A stretch of 64,000 nt of DNA, taken from NCBI GenBank assembly GCA_026874595.1, contig CM049315.1, positions 1,618,501-1,682,500 on the forward strand, written 5' to 3'. Origin of the DNA: Sipunculus nudus. Taxonomy: Eukaryota; Annelida; Sipuncula; Golfingiida; Sipunculidae. Made by a program: the position numbers and the translations under genes. The notes beneath the pieces were generated by a model. It saw only the letters and a program-made list of their open reading frames with translations. It searched no databases and was not told the origin of the DNA. Positions 12,901-22,893 of this stretch are shown in pieces. The number at the start of each line of letters is the position of its first letter. Within the stretch, counting starts at the first letter, position 1.

Positions 12901-15900
12901 TGAATTGCAGCCCATGATGTCGCAGGTCATGCTTGGCAGCTGAGCGTCATGACCCATGGGTCACTTGTTTAAAAAGATTATGGCTGCATTTTAAGCCAAT
13001 CATCCCAAACTTTCCATTTTGTACATTTAGCAGACCTGCCAGTATGGGGAGAACATAAATGAATTTGTGGTCACATGGTCAAAGGTCAAGGTCACAGGGG
13101 CCATCTGTTCACAAATTAGTTTCCACAAATTAGTCTTATATATGACTCACCACTAAAGTAAGAACCGTGTGGATTTTATGGTCCAACGGTCAAAGGTCAT
13201 GGTCACAGGACTCATTTCTTTAAAAAGAATGCATATGTATTTGAAGCCAAACCTTCCATCCTCAAGATATTGCTAACCTGCCAATAGGGGAAGATTCTGT
13301 TCAATTTTGGGGTCATGAGGTCATAGGTCAAGGTCACAGTACCCACTTATTAGAAAGATTGTGGATGCATTTTAAGCCAAACTTTTCATCCAAAACCTTC
13401 AATCTTGCACATATAGCTGAGGTGCCAATAGGGGAAGAAACTTATTGATTTGGGGGTCACAAGGTCAAAGGTCATCATCACAGGGGCCTATCTGTCCACA
13501 TATTTGTTTCTGGATGATAACGTGTTAAATACACGTTTCTGTTCCTGTATACAAGTTCTTCTAAGTTTGAATATAGATAACCTAAAAAAACAGAGATAAT
13601 CATTAACCATTAATTATTTCGGACAAAGCCATATACTTTGAAAGGCTGTCATATTGAATATTCATGTGACCCTGTGAACTTGCTGTCCGTTACAACTAAT
13701 GTAATCAAATTTGCGATTTCTTCTTATAGGACAAACAAACCGGTCAAATATTGGAGTACGGCTGTGGAACCGGGTAATGAATTTATTTTTGTTTCTATTT
13801 TCAATTTCATTTTTTAGCTCAGCTGACTGTAAGTCATCTGAGCTATAGCGATCACCCTTTGTCCGTCGTCCGTCTGTCCCTCTGTCTGTCCGTCCGTCCG
13901 TTAACCTGGCACAAATCGTAACCGCTGGACCTAGAACTTTGTAACTTCACATTCTGAGAGGTCCATGAAAAATCTCCATTGAAACCAGAAATGAGGTCTC
14001 TGTTACCCATATCCTTCGAGCTATGGGGCCCAAAGTACCCCCCAGAATAGTCAAAAATTTCATACAAAAACTTCAATATCTCATTAACTACATCATTGAT
14101 GGTCATGATTTTTGGCATACAAAATAATTATGAAATGTTCCATCAGTTCCTGCAGACTAGTGGTGCCATCTGAATTTTTCGATTTTTTGCGATTTTTTTT
14201 CTCTATTTTTGAGACCTTTAAAAATGTGAACATCTGTTAACAAAGCACAAATCGTAAAGACTGGACCTAGAATCTTCATTCTTTACACACTGAGAGACCC
14301 ATTAAAAGTCACCATGGAAACCAGAAATTAGGTCTCTGTTACCCATATCCTTCGAGCTATGGAGCCCCAAAGTACCCCCCAGAATAGTCAAAAATTTCAT
14401 ACAAAATCTTCAATATCTCATTACCTACATCACTGATGGTCATGCTTTTTGGCATACATATTGATCATGATATGTTTCATCAGTTTCTGCAGACTGGTGG
14501 CGCCACCTGAATTTTTTAATTCTTTACGAATTTTTTTCTCTATTTTGAGACCTTTTAAGATGTGGTTATCTGTCAACAGGGTACAAATTGTAACAACTGG
14601 ACCTAGAATCTTCATTCTTGTCATGCAAGGAGGCCCATGAAAAGTGTCTGTGGAAACCTGAAATTAGGTCTCTGTTACCCATATTCTTCAAGCTATGGCA
14701 CTCCAAAGTACAGCTCAGAATAATGGAAAATTTGATACAAAAGCTGAAGTATCTGAACAAATAAAGCAGAGATCACCATGATTCGTTGCATGTATATTGA
14801 CCATTAAGTGTTTTTATTAGTTTTTGCAGACTGGTGGAGCCACCTGTATTTTTTTTAAGTTTACGCATTTTTTCTCTATTTTTAAAATATATATAAATGC
14901 AGACACAATCTTGGCCTGTTGGTTAATCTGTTTGATGCTTCAGTTGAATGGGTATATACTACCATTCAGATGATAAAATTTCCTTTTGCGAATCTCTTCC
15001 CAGTCAGCTGAGCGTCATGACCCATGGGTCACTTGTTTATCCCTTTATGTGCATTTCAGTTGTTCAGGGTCTTTACATAGTATTTACTAATGTTTAATGT
15101 TTAACATTTTTTTGGGGGGGTTTTTCAGAGTACACCATTTTTTTGTTGTGTGCAATTTGATACAAGAGGGTTGACTTAATTATTTTACAACGCGTGTGCA
15201 CCCACGCTTGGTTTCCATCCTTATGTATGTATTCATCATAATGTATATCCCTGAAATAATAAATGTGCTTTGAGTCCTGTATTGTTAATACTGATTTTTA
15301 TATGTAGTCTCTTCAACACACATAATTTTTAATCAGCAAAATTATTTATTGACAGTTCAGTGTTTGGCTGGTGGAAATTGGTCGATGCAGTTCTCGTGAG
15401 TATAATTTATAAATGTGCATTCATTTAGAACTCTGATTTATAGCATTGCCTTTTACGTAAATAAGAACGTTTAAGAAAATTGCGCGTAGTTATTTAACGT
15501 GTGAAGTATACATGTATATGTAGTAGTTATTTTACGTGTGAAGTATACATGTATATGTAGTCACTTTAAACAAACTACATATTTTAAGATTCATGTTAAT
15601 CGTTAAGAAAAAAAATGTTGTTTTCCCTTACTTAGATGTTTTCTTAAATCCACAATATCCTATAGGAATCTCTAGGGCCTATGTTATATCCCTTTCCATC
15701 TAGGAATCTCTAGGGCCTATTTTGTACCCCTTTCCATCTTGAAATGATGTCACGTGAAAAACCTGCTTCATCTATTTAAACTAAGGTAAAAATTCCACTT
15801 TAAGGGAAATGGCTGAGTCTTGAAAGAAAGAATAGTTCTTGATTTAAAAAAAAAAAAAAAAAAAAAAACATCTTTCACAAATGCAGTTATTCAGTGAAAC

Positions 15901-18900
15901 TGCGTATCAATGTTGAAGACTGTACGAAATAAGTTGAAATGTTATGAGGAATCACAGGTTTCCTTTAGCCATAGCTAAGCGGGGTTTTACTGAGTACATA
16001 ATATGTATTTTGTATTTATTATTTCGACATTACAATCTCATCTCAAAATTTAAACAGAGTTGGCGACGCCTAGTGGTGAAGAAAATGAAACAAGAAAACA
16101 TCGATGTCCTGTTGTCACCCGCCTTCTCCTGCCCGGCTCTGCTTAAAAAGTATTTCCTTGGTGGCAGCGGTATGTTCAGTTACCATGTAATTTCTATTTA
16201 GAAATATAACCTGTTTGGACATGTTACAATACGACTTTGGGGATTATGTATATCGTGTATCTTTAAGGAGGCAGAGAGACGCCTTTTATATAGACGAACT
16301 TATCTTATTATCACACAGGCTTCTTCGACAGTTGGTAAGCAGGAACGGGTTGAGTGGTGTTCCTATACAGTATACAGAGTTATATGATTGGATTTTGAGT
16401 AATATATTAACCGTGATCCCCTCGGTTGGCGTGGTACACAGCAGTACCCATTGCTCAGTACTTTCGGGACTTTCCACGATCTGCATGTTCGCGGACGTCA
16501 TCCGTATTATTCAATGGCAGTCCCTATCCAAGTCGTCTGTCCAATGCCAAAACTTGTCCGATCAATCGGTCGAGAGATTGCCGCCGGCCGGATACACAAC
16601 CCTCCTCTTTGTGTGTTTGTGGGGGGGGGGGGGTCGGGTCGGGTACGTTTTCTCGAAACATATCGTTTATGTTTATTTATTGGCAATTGAATAATATTAT
16701 TATTTAAATCAAACGGATTTAGAATATATATATGCGCTCTCTCTTACTTTCAACCAAAACATCTTGGAAATAGAAAAATATTTACAGGACAGTTGTCTCG
16801 TCATGGAGCAACACATTAGCTCTGTCTTGGGGTCATGCTATTACCAGACCAGGTCCATTGGCAGAATCCGATGATACATTACTACTGATGCATGCAAAAT
16901 GCTGGTGCAAGCCTTAGTGGTCTCGCGAATGGATTATGCCAATTCGGTTCTATATGGCATCACCCATGCTCAGATTGGCAGGCTGCGGCGCCTTCAGAAC
17001 TGTGCTGCTCGGCTTATCACACTCACCCAGCAGGGAGCTCACATCAAACCGGTACTTATGGAGCTACATTGGCTGCCGGTGGAGTAGAGACCTTGTTTTA
17101 AAATGCTGTTGCTTACCTACAAAGCCCTCCATGGCTTAGCACCTTCATACCTCGCTGACATGATTAAGGAGTATCACCCGGGGCGTGCACTAAGGTTGGC
17201 CAATAAATCTCTCCTTGAGGTGCCGAGGTCCAGGACGCAGTACAGAAAGAGATCATTTAGATACTCCTCCGCTATCCTCTGGAACAATCTTCCTCAACAT
17301 ATCGAGGATACCTCATGTGTTCCGTGTTTCAATGTACTACTGAAAACTGTCAGAGTTATGTGTAAGTCTACTAGTACTCCCGGTACAGCCTGTGAGAGTT
17401 ATGTGTAAAGTCTACTAGTACTCCCGGCACAGCATGTGAGAGTTATGTGTAAAGTCTACTAGTACTCCCGGCACAGCATGTGAGAGTTATGTGTAAAGTC
17501 TACTAGTACTCCCGGCACAGCAGGTGGGAGTTATGTGTAAAGTCTACTAGTACTCCCGGCACAGCATGTGAGAGTAATGTGTAAAGTCTACTAGTACTCC
17601 CGGCACAGCGGGTGGGAGTTATGTGTAAAGTCTACTTGTACTCCCGGCACAGCATGTGAGAGTTATGTGTAAAGTCTACTAGTACTCCCGGCACAGCATG
17701 TGAGAGTTATGTGTAAAGTCTACTAGTACTCCCGGCACAGCAGGTGAGAGTTATGTGTAAAGTCTACTAGTACTCCCGGCACAGCAGGTGAGAGTTATGT
17801 GTAAGTCTACTAGTACTCCCGGCACAGCATGTGAGAGTTATGTGTAAGTCTACTAGTACTCCCGGCACAGCATGTGAGAGTTATGTGTAAAGTCTACTAC
17901 TACTCCTGGCGCAGCATGTGAGAGTTATGTGTAAAGTCTACTAGTACTCCCGGCACAGCATGTGAGAGTTATGTGGAAAGTCTACTAGTACTCCCGGCAC
18001 AGCATGTGAGAGTTATGTGGAAAGTCTACTAGTACTCCCGGCACAGCAGGTGAGAGTTATGTGTAAAGTCTACTAGTACTCCCGGCACAGCATGTGAGAG
18101 TTATGTGTAAGTCTACTAGTACTCCCGGCACAGCATGTGAGAGTTATGTGGAAAGTCTACTAGTACTCCCGGCACAGCATGTGAGAGTTATGTGGAAAGT
18201 CTACTAGTACTCCCGGCACAGCATGTGAGAGTTATGTGGAAAGTCTACTAGTACTCCCGGCACAGCATGTGAGAGTTATGTGTAAAGTCTACTAGTACTC
18301 CCGGCACAGCATGTGAGAGTTATGTGTAAAGTCTACTAATACTCCCGGCACAGCATGTGAGAGTTATGTGTAAAGTCTACTAGAACTCCCGGCACAGCAG
18401 GTAAGAGTTATGTGTAAAGTATACTGGTACTCCCGGCACAGCATGTGTGAGTTATGTGTAAAGTCTACTAGTACTCCCGGCACAGCATGTGTGAGTTATG
18501 TGTAAAGTCTACTAGAACTCCCGGCACAGCAGGTGAGAGTTATGTGTAAAGTCTACTAGTACTCCCGGCACAGCATGTGAGAGTTATGTGTAAAGTCTAC
18601 TAGTACTCCCGGCACAGCATGTTAGAGTTATGTGTAAAGTCTACTAGTACTCCCGGCACAGCATGTGAGAGTTATATGTAAAGTCTACTAGAACTCCCGG
18701 CACAGCAGGTGAGAGTTATGTGTAAAGTCTACTAGTACTCCCGGCACAGCATGTGTGAGTTATGTGTAAAGTCTACTAGTACTCCCGGCACAGCATGTGT
18801 GAGTTATGTGTAAAGTCTACTAGTACTCCCGGCACAGCATGTGAGAGTTATGTGTAAAGTCTACTAGTACTCCCGGCACAGCATGTGAGAGTTATGTGTA

Positions 18901-21900
18901 AAGTCTACTAGTACTCCCGGCACAGCATGTGAGAGTTATGTGTAAAGTCTACTAGTACTCCCGGCACAGCATGTGAGAGTTATGTGTAAAGTCTACTAGT
19001 ACTCCCGGCACAGCATGTGAGAGTTATGTGTAAAGTCTACTAGTACTCCCGGCACAGCATGTGAGAGTTATGCTTAAAGTCTACTAGTACTCCATGCACA
19101 GCATGTGAGAGTTATGCTTAAAGTCTACTTATACTCCCGGCACAGCATGTGAGAGTTATGCTTAGAGTCTACTAGTACTCCCGGCACAGCATGTGAGAGT
19201 TATGTGTAAAGTCTACTAGTACTCCCGGCACAGCATGTGAGAGTTATGTGTAAAGTCTACTAGTACTCCCGGCACAGCATGTGAGAGTTATGTGTAAAGT
19301 CTACTAGTACTCCCGGCACAGCAGGTGGGAGTTATGTGGAAAGTCTACTAGTACTCCCGGCACAGCATGTGAGAGTTATGTGTAAAGTCTACTAGTACTC
19401 CCGGCACAGCATGTGAGAGTTATGTGTAAAGTCTACTAATACTCCCGGCACAGCATGTGAGAGTTATGTGTAAAGTCTACTAGAACTCCCGGCACAGCAG
19501 GTGAGAGTTATGTGTAAAGTATACTGGTACTCCCGGCACAGCATGTGTGAGTTATGTGTAAAGTCTACTAGTACTCCCGGCACAGCATGTGTGAGTTATG
19601 TGTAAAGTCTACTAGAACTCCCGGCACAGCAGGTGAGAGTTATGTGTAAAGTCTACTAGTACTCCCGGCACAGCATGTGAGAGTTATGTGTAAAGTCTAC
19701 TAGTACTCCCGGCACAGCATGTTAGAGTTATGTGTAAAGTCTACTAGTACTCCCGGCACAGCGGGGGGGAGTTATTTGTAAAGTCTACCTGTACTCCCGG
19801 CACAGCATGTGAGAGTTATGTGTAAAGTCTACTGGTACTCCCGGCACAGCATGTGAGAGTTATGTGTAAAGTCTACTGGTACTCCCGGCACAGCATGTGA
19901 GAGTTATGTGTAAAGTCTACTAGTACACCCGGCACAGCATGTGAGAGTTATGTGTAAAGTCTACTAGTACTCCCGGCACAGCATGTGAGAGTTATGTGTA
20001 AAGTCTACTAGTACTCCCGGCACAGCATGTGAGAGTTATGTGTAAGTCTACTAGTACTCCCGGCACAGCATGTTAGAGTTATGTGTAAGTCTACTAGTAC
20101 TCCCGGCACAGCATGTGAGAGTTTTGTGTAAGTCTACTAGTACTCCCGGCACAGCATGTGAGAGTTATGTGTAAAGTCTACTAGTACTCCCGGCACAGCA
20201 TGTGAGAGTTATGTGTAAAGTCTACTAGTACTCCCGGCACAGCATGTGAGAGTTATGTGTAAAGTCTACTAGTACTCCCGGCACAGCAGGTGGGAGTTAT
20301 GTGTAAAGTCTACTTGTACTCCCGGCACAGCATGTGAGAGTTATGTGTAAAGTCTACTTGTACTCCCGGCACAGCATGTGAGAGTTATGTGTAAAGTCTA
20401 CTAGTACTCCCGGCACAGCATGTAAGATTGATGTGTAAAGTCTACTAGTACTCCCGGCACAGCATGTAAGATTGATGTGTAAAGTCTACTTGTACTCCCG
20501 GCACAGCATGTAAGATTGATGTGTAAAGTCTACTTGTACTCCCGGCACAGCATGTGAGAGTTATGTGTAAAGTCTACTTGTACTCCCGGCACAGCATGTG
20601 AGAGTAATGTGTAAAGTCTACTTGTACTCCCGGCACAGCATGTGAGAGTTATGTGTAAAGTCTACTAGTACTCCCGGCACAGCATGTGAGAGTTATGTGT
20701 AAAGTCTACTAGTACTCCCGGCACAGCATGTGAGAGTTATGTGTAAAGTCTACTAGTACTCCCGGCACAGCATGTGAGAGTTATGTGAAAGTCTACTAGT
20801 ACTCCCGGCACAGCATGTAAGATTGATGTGTAAAGTCTACTGGTACTCCCGGCACAGCATGTGAGAGTTATGTGTAAAGTCTACTTGTACTCCCGGCACA
20901 GCATGTGAGAGTTATGTGTAAAGTCTACTAGTACTCCCGGCACAGCATGTGAGAGTTATGTGTAAAGTCTACTAGTACTCCCGGCACAGCATGTGAGAGT
21001 TATGTATAAGGTCTACTAGTACTCCCGGCACAGCATGTGAGAGTTATGCTTAAAGTCTACTAGTACTCCCGGCACAGCATGTGAGAGTTATGCTTAAAGT
21101 CTACTAGTACTCCATGCACAGCATGTGAGAGTTATGCTTAAAGTCTACTTATACTCCCGGCACAGCATGTGAGAGTTATGCTTAGAGTCTACTAGTACTC
21201 CCGGCACAGCATGTGAGAGTTATGCTTAAAGTCTACTAGTACTCCCGGCACAGCATGTGAGAGTTATGTGTAAAGTCTACTAGTACTCCCGGCACAGCAT
21301 GTGAGAGTTATGCTTAAAGTCTACTAGTACTCCCGGCACAGCATGTGAGAGTTATGCTTAAAGTCTACTAGTACTCCCGGCACAGCATGTGAGAGTTATG
21401 CTTAAAGTCTACTAGTACTCCCGGCACAGCATGTGAGAGTTATGCTTAAAGTCTACTAGTACTCCCGGCACAGCATGTGGGAGTTATGTGTAAAGTCTAC
21501 TAGTACTCCCGGCACAGCATGTAAGGGTTATGTGTAAAGTCTACTAGTACTCTCGGCACAGCATGTAAGAGTTATGTGTAAGTCTACTAGTACTCCCGGC
21601 ACACTTGTTTGCCTGTACTAGGACGTTGAAACATACCCTCTGCCTTTTCTACGATCAGGCATCCGTCCCTGCACACATTCAGTTATTTTGGTTATTTTAT
21701 GTGGCTTGTGATATAGCGTAAATCGGAGAAAGACACTGAGCAGAATCGGACTAACATAAGTACGACTCTTCTGTTTTGGGTTGATGGGATTTGGAATCTA
21801 CGGCCCACAATGCACCAAGGTGTCTACGAACATAAATGGCGTAGGTATTATAAATGTAGCGAACAGGATAATGTATAGTCCGTTCAAATATTTTGGATAA

Positions 21901-22893
21901 GAATTGTTTTTAGGGATGGGTGTTCTGTGGTAGGGATTTCACGGAATAAATAATATTTTGTAAGCATGCGCATATACAGAAGGTATTTTCTTGGAACGTA
22001 ACAAATTTGATTTTAAAATTTGACACTTGAAATGAAGGGTGTGAAAATATATTTTCACTTAGCCCAATTTATCACCTAGTAATCATTGAAGAATCTGAAT
22101 GACAGCTGCATTGCATGTAGCTTAAAGCTATTTACATATCGGATCGTCTGTGCAGCGACTAATATATTTTACAGATTTCTCTAGTTATGCAGTTGTATAC
22201 AATCTGCTGGACTGGCCGGCAGGCGTCGTTCCTGTTACTAAAGTGACGTCAGAAGACATACAACAGATGGATCAGTATCCCTCGAATTCCACCACAGCAA
22301 ATATTATCATAGAGGTACTCGCAGGTTGTTTGATCTGGTATTCATTCATTGGTCTGTGGGGATTTCTTGGGTTGATCTGGTCATCTTGATAATCAGCAAT
22401 CCCTTATTTATTATTTAATCATTCTTTAATTGGCTCCCGTATTTCATTTTAAATAGAAAGTTTAAATAACCATACCCAAAAGGTCCAGTATCTGAACAAT
22501 ACATGGTCATTTTAATGTATTCATAGGGGACTGTACGTGGCCGGGGTGAATTGTGGATAAGTCAATGAATACACAAATAAATTAATTCCAGTCATAATTT
22601 CATTTGCCACGTGTACAAGGAAACTATCTCGCAAGGTAATTCCAGGCACAGTTGCTTGAATCGCTATTTCAATTTGTGGGGTTATTATGCAAGAAACCCT
22701 GTGAAGCCATTTCCACAACACTCGTCTTTATATGTATTACATATAAACATTTTTTTTTTTCTCTTTTTCTCCTTAGTCAATGCAGGGAGCTGAGGGACTT
22801 CCGGTGGCAGTGCAGATAGCAGCGCCTCCTTATGGAGAAGAACTGTGTCTACGAGCAATGAAGGAGATTGAGGATGCCGTAAACTTTGGATGA
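3843..22893 (+). CDS. FAAH: Fatty-acid amide hydrolase, 3' portion (12 exons; span includes introns)
   Basis: FAAH is a membrane-associated serine hydrolase of the amidase-signature family that hydrolyses fatty-acid amides such as anandamide and oleamide. Twelve exons (3843-3904, 4289-4495, 5002-5051, 5895-6019, 7786-7911, 8771-8877, 9232-9334, 13730-13773, 15356-15395, 16058-16169, 22175-22314, 22777-22893) sum to 1233 bp: 410 codons plus TGA, with compatible phases at all junctions. Each has AG before and GT after. The signature serines are present: PGGSSGGEG (first Ser at 4359, equivalent to human Ser217) and GDLGGSIR (Ser at 4431, equivalent to Ser241), 24 residues apart as in human [28 protein letters not shown] and GLPVAVQ fall in family order. 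The catalytic lysine and N-terminal membrane helix lie upstream of the window, so the gene is partial here. It resembles FAAH1 more than FAAH2. The last two exons are duplicated downstream. Confidence 0.93.
4289..4495 (+). CDS. FAAH: FAAH exon b: amidase signature, both catalytic serines
   Basis: 207 bp. It encodes YTCTNPLYG, then [15 protein letters not shown], then [20 protein letters not shown]. The GGSSGG loop and GGSIR serine are the Ser-cisSer part of the Ser-cisSer-Lys triad. The acceptor is CTTCAG and the donor AA|GTAAGA; the open frame runs into the intron and stops at once in TAA. This exon is distinctly GC-rich compared with its introns, as expected for real coding sequence. Confidence 0.95.
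5002..5051 (+). CDS. FAAH: FAAH exon c
   Basis: 50 bp, entered at phase 2 and left at phase 1: [16 protein letters not shown]. Acceptor TTTGCAG, donor C|GTAAGT (near-consensus). It bridges GLKCGSTRL of the signature exon and the [13 protein letters not shown] of the next, matching the length of the GLKPTGNRLS...LGPMARDVES stretch in FAAH. Confidence 0.82.
5895..6019 (+). CDS. FAAH: FAAH exon d
   Basis: 125 bp. It encodes [20 protein letters not shown] and ends PPVPFREE. The GPxARDVES and PxPFREE motifs are typical of FAAH. Acceptor TGATAG; the donor GTTTGG is weak, but the phase and the following exon require it. Confidence 0.9.
7786..7911 (+). CDS. FAAH: FAAH exon e
   Basis: 126 bp, 42 whole codons: [17 protein letters not shown] followed by [20 protein letters not shown]. 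It aligns with the LRVGYYETDN...PAMRRAL...RLEAAGHT segment of FAAH1. Acceptor CCCAG, donor GTAAGG. Confidence 0.92.
8771..8877 (+). CDS. FAAH: FAAH exon f
   Basis: 107 bp: [20 protein letters not shown] then [14 protein letters not shown]. It follows QGHT of the previous exon, matching AGHTLIPF in FAAH; LADGGK matches LFSDGGR. The acceptor is an AAG (GCAAG) rather than CAG. Donor GTGAGT. Confidence 0.88.
8935..9019. repeat. Short minisatellite, about 18 bp
   Basis: Five imperfect copies of TTTTTTCTGTCACCTGAT inside the intron between FAAH exons f and g. Unit lengths vary through the T run. Confidence 0.85.
9232..9334 (+). CDS. FAAH: FAAH exon g: membrane-cap region
   Basis: 103 bp: [20 protein letters not shown] then [14 protein letters not shown]. 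The hydrophobic tryptophan-rich stretch aligns with the LPSWFKRLLSLLLKPLF stretch of mammalian FAAH, which leads into the membrane-binding cap; the cap role here is inferred. Acceptor CACAG, donor GTAAGT. A minus-strand open frame at 9146-9328 is its shadow. Confidence 0.88.
9335..9888. other. FAAH intron, left unique part
   Basis: AT-rich unique sequence after exon g, up to the first transposon-like boundary. Nothing recognisable. Confidence 0.6.
9889..10310 (+). mobile_element. Helentron-like fragment, TCAGCTGAC family
   Basis: Starts CTCAGCTGACTGTAAGTC, then GTCCGTCGTCCGTCCG, GGGCACAAATCGTAAC and GCTGGACCTAGAA. It contains the palindrome GGTGGCGCCACC at 10205-10216. This head matches the element at 13813-15036. 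A CTAG near 10306 may be its 3' end, but no clear hairpin precedes it. Non-autonomous; no protein coding. Confidence 0.6.
10311..13510 (+). mobile_element. Outer AGGTCA-repeat element, split by an insertion
   Basis: Two parts, about 10311-10552 and 12968-13510, read as one element interrupted by the copy at 10553-12967. Both parts consist of units with TTTCAAACTTGACTTA, TGGATGATA and AGGTCAAAGGTCAAGGTCAC, like the internal units of the 39544-41426 element. Joining the flanks gives CACTCACTTTTTAAAAAGAT, which resembles the uninterrupted ACTCATTTCTTTAAAAAGAA at about 13208. Outer limits are uncertain. Confidence 0.6.
10553..12967 (+). mobile_element. Helentron-like element, TTAGCTCAGCTGAC family (copy 1)
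   Basis: Begins TTAGCTCAGCTGACTTTCAG and ends CAGCTGAGC (12937-12945), the palindrome TGACCCATGGGTCA, then CTTG. GCTCAGCTG at 10556-10564 and CAGCTGAGC form an asymmetric inverted repeat: one near the 5' tip, the other inside the 3' hairpin. The body has GTCCG runs, then several AGGTCAAAGGTCAAGGTCAC blocks (e.g. 10884-10903), then about 1.3 kb of non-coding DNA shared with 37354-41562 and 62217-64000. No target duplication. It carries no helicase or transposase, so it is non-autonomous. The class assignment is inference from end structure. Confidence 0.72.
13511..13729. other. FAAH intron, right unique part
   Basis: Unique sequence running into the acceptor of micro-exon h. Nothing recognisable. 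Confidence 0.6.
13730..13773 (+). CDS. FAAH: FAAH micro-exon h
   Basis: 44 bp: [14 protein letters not shown] plus two bases. Acceptor TTATAG, donor GTAATG. It fits the phase between exon g (ends phase 0) and exon i (starts with the completing T). Family similarity is weak in this segment, so the call rests on phase, splice signals and position. Confidence 0.7.
13813..15036 (+). mobile_element. Helentron-like element, complete small copy in FAAH intron
   Basis: Starts TTTTTTAGCTCAGCTGACTG and ends CAGTCAGCTGAGC, TGACCCATGGGTCA, CTTG. The 13-bp inverted repeat GCTCAGCTGACTG (13817-13829) and CAGTCAGCTGAGC (15001-15013) is perfect; the 3' copy is followed by the hairpin palindrome. The interior holds three tandem units of about 335 bp, each with CACAAATCGTAA and CTGGACCTAGAA (near 13912, 14247, 14583); GGTGGCGCCACC is at 14496-14507. 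Open frames on either strand are chance. Confidence 0.75.
15356..15395 (+). CDS. FAAH: FAAH micro-exon i
   Basis: 40 bp: [13 protein letters not shown]. Acceptor GACAG, donor GTGAGT. It resembles the S-x-x-x-LWKL segment of FAAH1 just before the MYRQSV helix. It is flanked by transposons on the left and long AT-rich intron on the right. Confidence 0.78.
15396..16057. other. FAAH intron with two short direct duplications
   Basis: ACGTGTGAAGTATACATGTA is repeated near 15497 and 15534. AGGAATCTCTAGGGCCTAT is repeated near 15664 and 15703. A 23-base poly-A run lies at 15846-15868. No gene. Confidence 0.75.
16058..16169 (+). CDS. FAAH: FAAH exon j
   Basis: 112 bp: [20 protein letters not shown] then [17 protein letters not shown]. 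[19 protein letters not shown] corresponds to WKAMNLDVLLTPMLGPA of FAAH. Acceptor AAACAG, donor GTATGT. The next intron is 6005 bp and carries the LINE fragment and the 44-bp satellite. Confidence 0.92.
16170..16775. other. FAAH intron, unique part
   Basis: Unique sequence with several overlapping open frames (up to 159 codons at 16215-16694, +) on both strands. None has a recognisable motif. The stretch with ...[12 protein letters not shown] has no supporting splice context. A G tract lies at 16620-16634. Confidence 0.5.
16776..17350 (+). mobile_element. LINE fragment, 3' end of a CR1/L2-type reverse transcriptase ORF
   Basis: Reading in shifting frames, the DNA encodes [20 protein letters not shown], then [63 protein letters not shown] and [12 protein letters not shown]. 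These are the hallmark C-terminal motifs of CR1/L2-group non-LTR retrotransposons (R-x-DYxNSxLYG, RLQxxQNxAARL, ELHWLPV, [12 protein letters not shown], WNxLP). A stop at 16876 and a frame change near 17090 show it is dead. It is 5'-truncated. Its last codons abut the 44-bp satellite directly. Confidence 0.9.
17351..21603. repeat. 44-bp satellite array, copy 1
   Basis: About 96 tandem copies of a 44-bp unit containing AAGTCTACTAGTACTCCCGG, CACAGCATGTGAGAGTTATG and TGTA; some units are 43 bp (one A less). Variants include TAGAACTCC, AGATTGATGTG, ATGCTTAAAG and TCCATGCAC. Marker order shows higher-order duplication: the block starting ACTAATACTC near 18335 recurs near 19435, exactly 1100 bp = 25 units away. 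The array lies in the intron between FAAH exons j and k and its right part was copied with the segmental duplication. Confidence 0.97.
21604..22174. other. FAAH intron between satellite and exon k
   Basis: Unique sequence, duplicated at 28997-29553 with one 14-bp deletion (near 21750, missing in copy 2). No gene seen. Confidence 0.7.
22175..22314 (+). CDS. FAAH: FAAH exon k (duplication copy 1)
   Basis: 140 bp: [20 protein letters not shown] then [20 protein letters not shown] and ANIIIE. It matches [26 protein letters not shown] of FAAH1. Acceptor TTACAG, donor GTACTC. A nearly identical copy lies at 29554-29693. Confidence 0.94.
22777..22893 (+). CDS. FAAH: FAAH terminal exon l (duplication copy 1)
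   Basis: 117 bp including [23 protein letters not shown] then [25 protein letters not shown] and EELCLRxMxEIE are conserved at the FAAH C terminus. The acceptor CTTAG is preceded by a long pyrimidine tract. Confidence 0.94.
   Translation, partial: SMQGAEGLPVAVQIAAPPYGEELCLRAMKEIEDAVNFG

Noticed and set aside
16215-16707. Overlapping open frames of 79-159 codons as a gene
   Set aside because: Three plus-strand frames and one minus-strand frame overlap in the same place, with no motif or splice support; it is an intron of FAAH.
17351-21603. 44-bp repeats as CRISPR or a coding repeat
   Set aside because: No variable spacers; units drift between 43 and 44 bp so no frame is kept.
22315-22776. 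Extra FAAH exon at TTCATAG|GGGACTGTACG (about 22527)
   Set aside because: Exon k joins exon l in frame without it, and the duplicate shows no sign of a conserved extra exon.
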